This document shows positions 13,561-22,844 of a DNA stretch of 64,000 nt, piece after piece (the stretch's first letter is position 1; every line of letters starts with the position of its first letter). Source of the stretch: Stropharia rugosoannulata (lineage: Eukaryota > Basidiomycota > Agaricomycetes > Agaricales > Strophariaceae); assembly GCA_028532985.1 (NCBI GenBank), contig JANCIK010000009.1:62001-126000 (forward strand), given 5' to 3'. The notes beneath the pieces were generated by a model that saw only the letters and a list, made by a program, of their open reading frames with translations, was not told the DNA's origin and made no database searches. The position numbers and the translations under genes are program-made.

Positions 13561-13606
13561 ACATACATTCAGATACCGAGAGGAAGCAGTAATACAAGCT
13601 GGAATG

Positions 13607-14558
13607 TCACAGATACAGCATTTTGATACGTAGACCGTGAGACTCTAACTCATCTTCCGGTATTGTGATTTCAGGGCTTTGCCCTTCAGGATCCTCTGAA
13701 GATTTCAGTGTGAAAATTGGAGGGGAAGGCTCAATACCGAATGGACACATTCTATATGATTCAGTTTGCATAGAGTATGATCCAGTAAGACTGAGGGGTA
13801 CCGAAATGGAGGGATTTTGGATGCATACGTTCCCATTTGTGATAGAGAAGTTGATAACTCCAAAGACAGTGACAAATTCGTCATTGTGAGGTTCAGAAAA
13901 GACTGATTCGCCGTCGTCAGGTTCAGAAATGACTGATTTTGCTAATAAAAAGAAGTTCCAAACTTTGCCATAAAAATCTCCCATGGGCTGGAATGGAGTA
14001 CTCAGCACAAGGTGCCTGATACCTGGGACAAGGAGAAGGTGCATACGTAGTCCCATGTGTGTGAGAAGGAATGGTTCAATAGGAGTTGCATCTTGGAACT
14101 TAAGTTGAAAGACATCAGAACGATGTTGATATACATTCAAAGAAGATGGGATTATATCGCAATCCTCCCAAGTGTAGCCGCGGTTGAAAATATCCATAAT
14201 GCAACGTTTCAAGTTGATGACTTCGCGCATCAGGCGAGAGAAGGCGCGCCGCGACCCTTCACCATATGCTATTGGCATGCTGACATCAAGAATACCCATT
14301 AGCGAGTAGGCCGTGTCCTCTTCACGGGTCACCTGCCTCCCACATGCCATCTGCAATCGTCTGGCTATTGGGATTGCAAGACCTCCATATCGAAAGTCGC
14401 AAATTTTGGATGCCTGTATTCCTGCAGCAGCTGCTACTTTTTCCTGATCTAAAGTCAAGATAGTCCAGTTCTTGTCATATACTGCCATCCTGCGGGGTGC
14501 CACAAGCTCTTGCAATGTCCATCCCCTGGTAAACCATGAGTCCTGAGATATATCATCC
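13607..14558 (-). pseudogene. HET-domain gene copy 1, 5' half deleted
   Basis: The minus-strand frame matches the C-terminal half of the other HET genes in this window. It begins inside the HET domain (at DDISQDSWFTRGW) and runs to the same C-terminal end (IKMLYL). The first two exons and the first part of exon 3, including the LSHTW and IDTCCINK motifs, are missing. Upstream of the break (from 14,559) the sequence becomes the 3'-flanking sequence of the neighbouring HET copy, as it also looks at 13,510-13,606. The simplest reading is an unequal crossover or deletion between tandem HET copies. Without its promoter and the HET core it is unlikely to act, though the frame itself is open. Confidence 0.85.
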
Positions 14559-15130
14559 GATATATATATTTCTGAACTTGTCAGAACACTCAATTGGACT
14601 ATACAAACTACAACATATATTCAGATACCGATAGGGAGAACATCCATTTCACAAATACAACATTATGAGACGTAGACCGTGAGACTTCAACTTGGCTTCC
14701 CGGATTGTTATTTTAGAGCAATGCCCTTCAGGATCCTTTGAAGATTTCAGCGCAAAAATTGGGGGGGAAGGAATCACATTAGTGAATAGACCACGCCTCA
14801 TCGAATATGATTCAGTTTGCATGGAGTACAGTCCAGTAAAGCCAAGGGGTACTGAAATGCACGGATTTTGGATGCATATGTTCCCATTTGTGAGAGAGAA
14901 GTCAACAACTCCAAAGACAGTCACAGAATCATCGGAGTGAGATTGAGAAAAGAGTGATCTTTCCAATAAATGGAAGTCCCAAACTTCACCATATAAATCT
15001 CCTATGGGCTGGAATGGAGTATTCAACACATGGCGCTTGAGACCTGGGACAAGGAGAAGGTGTATACGTAGCCCCATATGCGTGAGGAGAAATGGTTCAA
15101 TAGGAGTTGCACCTTCCAATCTGCAATGGG

Positions 15131-15135
15131 GTCTA
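15131..15135. repeat. Target-site duplication, left copy (GTCTA)
   Basis: GTCTA directly precedes the left LTR, and the identical GTCTA at 21326-21330 follows the right LTR. The duplication lies inside HET copy 2 exon 3. Confidence 0.95.
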
Positions 15136-15596
15136 TGTAAGGGCGACTCTGCGCAGTGTCGAGCTCACACGAGACCTAGCAGAGGGATTCCGAAGTTTAT
15201 TAAGCTGTAAACTATAAATACAATAGAAGCGCACCTAGCAGAGGGATTCCGAAGACAAAAGCCTAAGGAAACCCGCTGCTGGGCGCCACAGTACATAATA
15301 GAAGCGTTGATTGATGCGTGAGAATAAACTATACAGTTGATCCGCCACAAGAAGCCACCACATCACGTCCTCATGTGATGTGCATCATACATCATATGCA
15401 CAACACATGATGGACGTGTCCCATCAGTACGTCACATGATGTAAACCGCGCGCGCCTGTGCACAGTACACACTGCAGAGCATAGTGTACACTGCACGGGC
15501 GGCGCGCGCGGCGTAAATAAAAATAAAATAAAATAAAAGAAAGTGAAGGAAGACGAAATGAATAAAAATAAAGGGTGACGCACAGCGTCCCTTACA
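15136..15596 (-). repeat. 3' LTR (left) of the chromovirus
   Basis: 461 bp, TGTAAG...CTTACA. It contains an internal direct repeat of CCTAGCAGAGGGATTCCGAA and an A/T-rich stretch. It matches the right LTR except for a short change around the GCGCGCGG run, a small insertion after it and one C near the end. Confidence 0.95.
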
Positions 15597-15675
15597 TCAC
15601 CCCCTTCAAGACACGGCGTCCCGGCGTGGCAAGGTGATCCACTCGCCACCATTGACTGTTCTATACCGTCCAGGC

Positions 15676-16242
15676 TCAATTGCCAGGAGCCAATAACCCG
15701 CGGAGCATCAGGATGTTCCGGTAGAACTTGGCCACCAGCTGAGGTGAGAAGACGTCTTCCGCATGCTCCCAGGAGTTCTCCTCATACCCATACCCCTTCC
15801 ATTTGACGAGGAACTGAAGCCTGTTTCGATGGATGCGGCTGTTGAGGATGGCCTCAACCTCGTACTCCAGCTCGTTATCCACCAGCTCAGGTTCCGGAGG
15901 AGGCGCTGCAATGCGGCCCGGAATAGGGTCAGGGAGACAGGGCGTGAGCTTGACAACAGGGAAGACAGGGTGGAGACGCTTGAGAGAAACTGGGAGTTTG
16001 AGACGGTAGGCATGAGATCCAACAGCAGCCTCGACCGTATACGGGCCCAGGAGACGGTGGGACAACTTCTTGGAGGGACGGGAGGTACGGATGTCTGACG
16101 CATCCAGGTAGACCTTGTCACCTGGTTTGTACACCGAGAGGGTCACGTCGCCGGTTGTAGAAGCGAGCCATGTCATCTTTGGCCTTAGCCAGCGCTGACT
16201 TGGCTTCTTCCAATGTACTAGCCATCCGCTCCTTGAACTCAT
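15676..16242 (-). pseudogene. Integrase C-terminal region and chromodomain
   Basis: This frame holds the integrase C-terminal SH3-like portion (GDKVYLDASDI ... LSHRLLGPYTV), typical of Ty3/gypsy integrase ends. A chromodomain follows at about 15727-15864, recognisable by YEVEAIL, FLVKWKGYGYEENSWEHAED and its aromatic and acidic residues. Chromodomains of chromoviral integrases bind histone tails and steer insertion. The frame is offset from the upstream integrase core, so the polyprotein is broken between about 16,120 and 16,240. Confidence 0.85.
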
Positions 16243-16632
16243 TCACAGTCTCCAGAGACGATGGAGCTTCATGAGGTTCAAAGCCCATCCGAGGGTGTCG
16301 TCCAGTGTCGAGCATGAAAGGTGTATGCTGGGTGGAGGCGTGGACATGGTTGTTGTACTGGAACTCGGCCAGAGGCAAGAGATCCTCCCAGTCGCCCTGA
16401 CGCTCATTCACGAAGGTCCGCAAGTACTGTTCCAACTCCATGTTAACGCGCTCCGTCTGACCATCAGATTGGGGTGGTAGGCAGTGGACGTCGCCAGGCG
16501 GATTCCCAACAACCGGTAAAGCTCTCTAGTGAACTCGGCAATGAACTGAGGCCCACGATCCGAGAGGACTATCCGAGGAGACCATGGTGGCGCCAGACAT
16601 AACGGAGATAGAGCCGGGCGCTCCAAGTGCAC
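16118..16632 (-). pseudogene. Integrase core, distal part, two overlapping frames
   Basis: Two minus-strand frames (16408-16632 and 16118-16441) carry the second half of the integrase core. The first holds [20 protein letters not shown] and an AYHP motif. The second holds the region after the catalytic Glu, with [20 protein letters not shown] and QYNNHVHASTQHTPF. The active-site Asp in SDRGPQF and the conserved AYHP turn are visible. The change of frame shows indels near 16,420-16,450 and again near 16,620. Confidence 0.8.
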
Positions 16633-18277
16633 TAACAGTGGTAGTCGTTGGGATAAAGTGACCGCGCTTGGAGACTGAGTCTATCACGTTCATGATGGCG
16701 TCATGTCCATTGGAGAGAGGGAGTTCCACGATGAAGTCCACACTGATAACCGCCCAGCGCTGCTCAGGGATAGGGAGAGGATGAAGCTCACCAACCGGGC
16801 GGTGACGCTGGATCTTGGTGCGAATACAGAGGTCACAGGTCTTGCAGTACTGTCCAATGTACCGAGACATCTGGGGCCACCAGTAGTTGCGCGATACTAA
16901 CTCCAGTGTCTTCCAACGTCCAGCATGACCAGCCACCTTGGTGTCGTGGTGTAAGGAGACAATACGGCGGCGGAGATCAGGGTCGTTGGGGACGTAGATC
17001 TTATCCCGGAAGCTGAGGAGACCATCTTGCATCCTCCACTCCGAGGATCGCACAGAACGGGCCCCACTGCTCAACAAACCCTTTGCTGCCTTCGCCACCA
17101 TCTCCTCATGTTTCCCCTGACGGTTTCCCTTCCGGATCTCGTGCAACAAGTCCTTCTCCTCGCCCACCAGCTCCACCGCCTCGAGCGCCCGGATAGCAAA
17201 GAAGGCGGGCTTGAGGAGTGTCATCTCAGCATTATCCCCAGCGCCGTCTCCATGATCAGCTCGTCGCGAGAGGGCATCAGGTTTCCCCATGGAACGGCCA
17301 GGGCGGTGGCGGAGCGTGAAGTCGAAGCGGGAGAGGTAGAGGGACCAGCGGGCCTGTCTGCGGTTAAGCTTTTTGGCCGTCATGAAGTACTCCAGATTCT
17401 TGTGGTCTGTCCAGATCTCCACCGGATGAGCTGCACCTTCAAGGAAGTGTCTCCACTCCTCCAGGGCTCGAATGACCGCTAGCATCTCCTTGTCATGGAT
17501 CTCGTAGTTACGCTGTACGGGACTGAGGCTCTTGGAGTAATAGGCGACAGGGTGCCATTTCCCATCTTCACGCGACTGCTGAGAGAGCACAGCACCAGTA
17601 GCAAAGTCCGAGGAGTCTGCCTCAACGCGGTAGGGCAGGTCGTCACGAGGGAAAGCCAGGATGGGAGCCGAAGTCACCGCAGTACGCAACATGTCAAAGG
17701 CGGCCTGAGCATCAGAGGACCACGACCAGGGAGTATCCTTACGCGTCAGCTCAAAAAGCGGACGGGCATGGTGAGAGAAGTCCTCGATGAAGCGGCGATA
17801 GAAGTTGACGAAGCCCAAGAAGCTCTGTACCTCCTTGCGTGACTTGGGAACCGGCCACTCTGCTACACCTGCAATCTTGACCGGGTCCATCTCCACCTGA
17901 CCTTCCGAGATGATGAGCCCCAGATACTCAATGCGACGCTTCTCAAACTCGCACTTCTCCGGCTTGAGATACAACCGGTGGAGTCGCAGACGCTCCATGA
18001 CCAGACATGTCACCCGACGATGTTCCTCGAGGGTCTTGGTGTAGATGAGGATATCGTCAAGGTAGACACAGACAATGCCCTCGAAAATGAGGTCGTTGAA
18101 TATCTCGTTCATCATGGTCTGGAACGTTGCAGGCGAGTTGGTGAGACCAAAGAACATAACCGTAGGCTCGAACAGACCGCGGTTTGTTCGGAACGCTGCC
18201 TTCCACTCATCTCCCTCCTTGATGCACATTGTTGTACCCCCACCGCACGTCAAGCTTGGTGAAGTAGCTGGCACCAC
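16526..18277 (-). pseudogene. Reverse transcriptase, RNase H and integrase N-terminus
   Basis: A single 583-codon frame starts inside reverse transcriptase. The catalytic YLDD box lies at about 18053-18064. Next is the RT connection region (LGFVNFYRRFIEDFS), then RNase H (EADSSDFATGAVLSQ and the DHKNLEYF box), then the integrase zinc-binding HHCC segment (HHDTKVAGH ... CKTCDLC, about 16.79-16.92 kb) and the first catalytic Asp of the core (ISVDFIVELP). The gene order is that of Ty3/gypsy. The frame breaks upstream, at the RT palm around 18.22-18.28 kb, and downstream in the integrase core. Confidence 0.9.
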
Positions 18278-18800
18278 GGAGTTGTTGGATGAGGTCAGAG
18301 ACGAGAGGAAGCGGGTAGCGGTTCTTGATGGTCATGGCGTTCAGCACACGGTAGTCCTGGATGAGGCGCAATGACCCGTCCTTCTTCTTGATAAAGAAGA
18401 CAGGAGACGCCATCGGAGACTTAGAGGGACGAATACGGCCAGTGGCGAGGTTCTCCTGTAAGAACGCATCTAGTTCCTTCTGCTCAGGAAGCGTCATAGG
18501 ATACACCTTGCAGTTGCTGGGTGTTGCTCCGAGTTCCAGTTCAATGGCGTGATCCCAAGGTCGACATTCTGGCAAGACATCAAAGGACTCCTTTGAGAAG
18601 ACGTCCTTGAAGTCATGCAAATGGTTAGAACGTCGTCGCGGAAGTCCTTCTGTCCAGAGTTGGACGCAAAGGCTTCTGCGAGCCGCTGGGACACGGTGGA
18701 GGTAGACTGAATGAACTGGGACTCGGGGGGTAACGACGCCGCAAACAGCCGGTTGTCGTCGTCCTCCCAGACAGAGTGGAGGGCCTCTAGTAAGCTGCAA
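18207..18800 (-). pseudogene. N-terminal part of reverse transcriptase
   Basis: This frame carries the start of [39 protein letters not shown], then [20 protein letters not shown] and [13 protein letters not shown], the last including the first catalytic Asp. It loses frame immediately after, where the main RT frame takes over near 18,230. Upstream it is linked by overlapping frames (18494-19069) to an acidic linker and the protease region. Confidence 0.85.
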
Positions 18801-19300
18801 GCGTCCTTAGGAGCAGGCAGCGGTTCAACTTCCTCCAACTCCATCTCGGGGACTTCGTCGTCATCGTCCTCCAGCTCCATAAGGAGGGGCATAGGGCCCT
18901 GGGTACAGGTCTCTACCGCTCTGATCTCTGCGCGAAGCTTAGACTTCTCCGCACGGATCTCATCACGGCACGTGGAGCACCGGCGTGGGCACCGTGACAT
19001 CTTCACCTCTCCAGTGATCCAGTCCACTTCAGGGTTGTGTTCTCGAAGCCAAGTGTGGCCCAGAATCATATCCTGACGTCCGAGGTTGGTGACGGGAAGA
19101 CGGCGCGTTCAGTGTGGTCCTTGTAGCGAAGGATGAGCTCCACAATGGACGTGATAGAGCCGTCTTCATTGAGTGAACCGTCAACGTTGTGGACTGGAAT
19201 GGGGACCAAGAGAGGCGTTCCGTCAGCTTGTGCTGCTGGACGTACTGCGACTGATGAAGCACTGGTCAGCGCCCGCAGTCAACCAGGGGCCTGAGGCGAA
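18800..19300 (-). pseudogene. Aspartic protease-like region, frameshifted
   Basis: Between Gag and RT, overlapping short frames carry a protease-like segment. On the minus strand a LVD-CGA-DQCFI type active-site sequence is read only if one base near 19,270 is skipped, followed by YVQQHKLTE in another frame, and the flap-to-C-terminal segment ILGHTWLREHNPEVDW at the start of 19069. This is the layout of retropepsin in Ty3/gypsy Pol. At least two indels disrupt it. Confidence 0.65.
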
Positions 19301-19535
19301 AACGCTGGCCCGTGTCCGTGGTCTCGATCTCCACTGGAAGGTGAAGGGAGTTGGGACTCGGAGTAGCGGCAATGGTGTAATGAGAGGAAGTGCGCGCTCC
19401 CAGCGGCGAGCACGGGCCTGGATGCGTAACGCAGCAATGGAGTGAGACTTGGGAGCAGGGGATTTAGGCGTGTCAGGCAGTCGTGAAGGTAGGTCTGGAA
19501 CAGAAATAGATTCGCAGGGCTCTACCGACAGTACA

Positions 19536-20834
19536 CTATAAGGACTGCCACGCGCGAACGAGGGCACGCCGCTCACTCTTCGCGATGCACAAAATCCTCC
19601 TCCTCCTGGACATCATCCTCCTTCCTTTCATCCACCGGCGGACTAGCATCCTCCGGGCCCTCCGCAGCGCATGTGCTCGAGTTGCTCCTGAAGCTCCGTG
19701 AGAGTCATGTGGCGAATGTCGAAAGCCCGGGACAATCTCGAGAGATGTGACCAGGTTTACCACAGCGATAGCAGGTAGGGGTGTCTTCCCAGCACTACGA
19801 GCACGATCAATGTCCATGGGAGCGCCCAGAGGAAGAGCAGGGGCAGCAGGCGCGCGAGGGCAGGAATAATGGGCAGAGAAGCACGTGGAACGGTTGCAGG
19901 GAGGCGGATGAACGCGAAGCCGCGGGGGGACCAGAAGGCGTAGGGTGTGCTGCACGGAAGAGCTGGTTGGTCTCGCGGTTGCGAGCAACCTCCACGGCGC
20001 GTTCATACCATCCCTGAAGCGAGGCGGGTCGACTCTCCGAGGGCAGGTTGGCGACTTGACTGTCCAGCGAAGGGGATAGACCACGACGGAACTTCATAAT
20101 CAACGCCTTCTCGTCAATGTACCCAGACTTGAGGACAAGGTCCTTGAAGGCGTCGACGTATTCTTCAGCAGAGCGGCGGCCTTGATGGTAGGAGGTGCTC
20201 GAGGGCGAGCTGAGCGTGCTCGGCCTCGTGCTGCTCGCAAAAATCGCGAATGAACACGGCTTCAAAGGCGTCCCAGCTACGCAGATTGAAGTCGGAAAAT
20301 CCAGACATCATGGCGCGTTTCGAGAACTGGGCGGCGCGGCCTCGTTCATGAAAGAAAGGGCCCAAAGAACTCGAGAGAATTCGTCAGGAAACTGCGAGCC
20401 AGCCAGGGCGAAATAAATGGTGCAAGAATTAAGAAAAGAGCGCCCTTTTTCGCGTGAACCATCAAATGGTTTGGGAGACGCAGGTTTGAGGCGAGAGACA
20501 GTGGGAACTGCAGCTGCAGGAGCCGTGTGGGCGTCGAGATGAGGAGGGGGATCACGAGGCGCAGGAGGGGCGGGTGCAGGTGCAGAATGCGAGCTGGCAA
20601 GTGTAGTCTCGAGGAGGGTGCGGATAGTGTGAAGGGAGCTCAAACGTCGGCCAATTCCTTCCGAAAAATCGCGTTATTGTGGTCGACGTACTCCAGAAGC
20701 GACGTGAGGGTGAGGGCGGGTCTGGACAAGGTATTTCCCGCCTCAGGGCTCGCAGAGGCGTCTGTATCCATCGACATCGAAGCAGGGAGGGGTGTTGGAG
20801 TCCTAGGCCGTTTCCGAAGGCAGTAGGCGTCCAA
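19536..20834 (-). pseudogene. Gag with CCHC zinc knuckle, frameshifted
   Basis: Gag begins at the ATG at 20834 (MDAYCLRKRPRTPTPLP). It continues over at least four overlapping minus-strand frames with Pro-rich and Ala-rich linkers, then the capsid-like part (DFNLRSWDAFEAVFIRDFCE, KALIMKFRRGLSPSLDSQV). A CCHC knuckle, CYRCGKPGHISRDC, lies at 19732-19773. Gag packages the element RNA into virus-like particles. The repeated frame changes break it. Confidence 0.8.
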
Positions 20835-20862
20835 AACTGGTCCCAGGCAGAGGCTTTTGTAC

Positions 20863-21325
20863 TGTAAGGGCGACTCTGCGCAGTGTCGAGCTCACACGAG
20901 ACCTAGCAGAGGGATTCCGAAGTTTATTAAGCTGTAAACTATAAATACAATAGAAGCGCACCTAGCAGAGGGATTCCGAAGACAAAAGCCTAAGGAAACC
21001 CGCTGCTGGGCGCCACAGTACATAATAGAAGCGTTGATTGATGCGTGAGAATAAACTATACAGTTGATCCGCCACAAGAAGCCACCACATCACGTCCTCA
21101 TGTGATGTGCATCATACATCATATGCACAACACATGATGGACGTGTCCCATCAGTACGTCACATGATGTAAACCGCGCGCGCCTGTGCACAGTACACACT
21201 GCAGAGCATAGTGTACACTGCACGGGCTGCGCGCGGCGTAAGAAATAAAAATAAAATAAAATAAAAGAAAGTGAAGGAAGACGAAATGAATAAAAATAAA
21301 GGGTGACGCACAGCGTCCCCTTACA
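20863..21325 (-). repeat. 5' LTR (right) of the chromovirus
   Basis: 463 bp, TGTAAG...CTTACA, near-identical to the left LTR. It lies upstream of Gag on the minus strand, so it would carry the element's promoter. GTCTA follows directly at 21326-21330. Confidence 0.95.
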
Positions 21326-22844
21326 GTCTATCGAAATAGCCAAGGGAAGGAAGTCGAAAGGCATCAGAGCGATGTTGATATACATCCATGGTCCTTGGGA
21401 TAATATCCGTATTCCCCCCAGAGTAGCTGCGGTTGAAAATATCCATAATGCCACGTTTCGAGTTGATGATTTCGCGCATCAGGCGAGAGAAGGCGCGGTC
21501 GGAACCTTCACCATATGCTATCGGAATGCTGATATCGAGAATACCCATTAGCGAGTAGGCTCTGTCCTCTTCACGAGTCACCTGCCTCCCACATGCCATC
21601 TGCATTCGTCTGGATATTGGGATTTTATTTTGGTATCCATGGTTGAAGTTAAAAATTTCGGATGCCTGTATTCCTGCAGCAGCTGCTACTGATGCCTTAT
21701 CAGAATTCAAGATAGTCCAGTTCTTGTCATATACTGCCATCTGACGCGGCGCCACAAGCTCTTGCAATGTCCATCCCCTGGTAAACCATGAGTCCTGAGA
21801 TATATCATCCTGGGAAGTTGTCTCTGAAAGATAAATGAGGCAGAGACCGGCGTTTCGGTACCATTTGTACATAGACCGAATTGCCTCGTCTAGCTCCGCA
21901 CTGCTCTCCTTATTGATGCAGCAGGTGTCGATCCATCCCAGACGGAAGCCGTGATCCCGTGCAGATGCTTCGCAGAACTTTTTGATCTTTGCATATCCAC
22001 CCAAATTCTGTTGTCTGGTAGGCCAGCCCTGATAGGAAATCTCGCCAGAAGTAGCTTTTGTCCATGTGTGAGAAAGGATCGTGTATCGGGCGTATTTGTA
22101 AATGAGTGCATTTATTTGATTGGTTTCTGAATACTCCTTAGTGTCCCAAAGATATTGGCCAGTAGGATGATGTTTGAGGTGATCTATTAGGGCGGGAGCA
22201 AAATTGGGGATATCGTCATCGATCTCCGCACATATACTTTCAACTAAATATAGGGCGGCTTCTCGGTGGTTGACAAGGCGAATTTGCAATCCATCTGAAT
22301 CAAACGCCAACAGTCGTGTTGGCATCTTGGACACGTCGGTGCAGATCTTCTCCAAAAGAAAGTCTTTAAACACTTGTCGAACTAGAATTTATCAGCCAAC
22401 TATAATAGATTACTTAGAGACACGTACACTCTGCTGGTATAACTCGTGGCCTACTGCTATCCTCCATAATGTTGTGATTTACGCGAATGAGGGACGTTGA
22501 GGGTGAAGTATCTGTGGAATCGGGACTGGATTTGGATGGCGGTGATTCCGTCATACGGCACTCCTCGACAGTCTCTGCAATGAAACCTTTCAGACACCTG
22601 ACAAATTCATTCTCAGGAGACTGTCCAGAGGAAGCACTGCCTATTTCAGCCGCCGCTGACTGTGTACGCGGGGTATCTAGAATCCTATTTCAATTCTATT
22701 TCAACTACATATGGCGCTCAAGAACATACCCGAAGCCAAGCACTCATACACCATGGGCTTCACCAGATTCGCCAGTGCGGCAAGTAGTCCTCGAGCCTTG
22801 GGACTTTCAAGGCCTATTGATTCAGCAGTGTTTGCATTCGACAT

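Larger units (their letters stand above)
15136..21325 (-). mobile_element. Ty3/gypsy chromovirus LTR retrotransposon, recent insertion
   Basis: The element is 6,190 bp, read on the minus strand, and bounded by LTRs of 461 and 463 bp that begin TGTAAG and end CTTACA. It has a 5-bp target duplication. Inside are, in order on the minus strand, Gag with a CCHC zinc knuckle, a protease-like segment, reverse transcriptase, RNase H, integrase and a C-terminal chromodomain: the order of Ty3/gypsy elements, with the chromodomain marking a chromovirus. A G-rich polypurine run lies next to the left LTR on the coding strand, as expected for a polypurine tract. The LTRs differ at only a few positions, so insertion was recent. 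Even so, the coding region is spread over several frames, so this copy cannot make an intact polyprotein unless the frameshifts are sequencing errors. Confidence 0.95.
14649..22844 (-). pseudogene. HET-domain gene copy 2, split by an LTR retrotransposon
   Basis: Exon 1 is 22730-22844, exon 2 is 22428-22676, and exon 3 starts at 22381 and runs to 21326. It is then interrupted by the 6.19-kb gypsy element (15136-21325) and resumes at 15135 to end at 14649. Taking one copy of the GTCTA duplication, the frame is continuous across the empty site and would give 633 residues, close to the 632 and 634 of the intact paralogues. The HET domain motifs YTILSHTWTK, IDTCCINKE and WFTRGWTLQELVAP are all present before the insertion. 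HET proteins trigger growth arrest or cell death when genetically different hyphae fuse. The insertion removes the last quarter of the protein, so this allele is probably dead or encodes a truncated HET protein. Confidence 0.9.
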
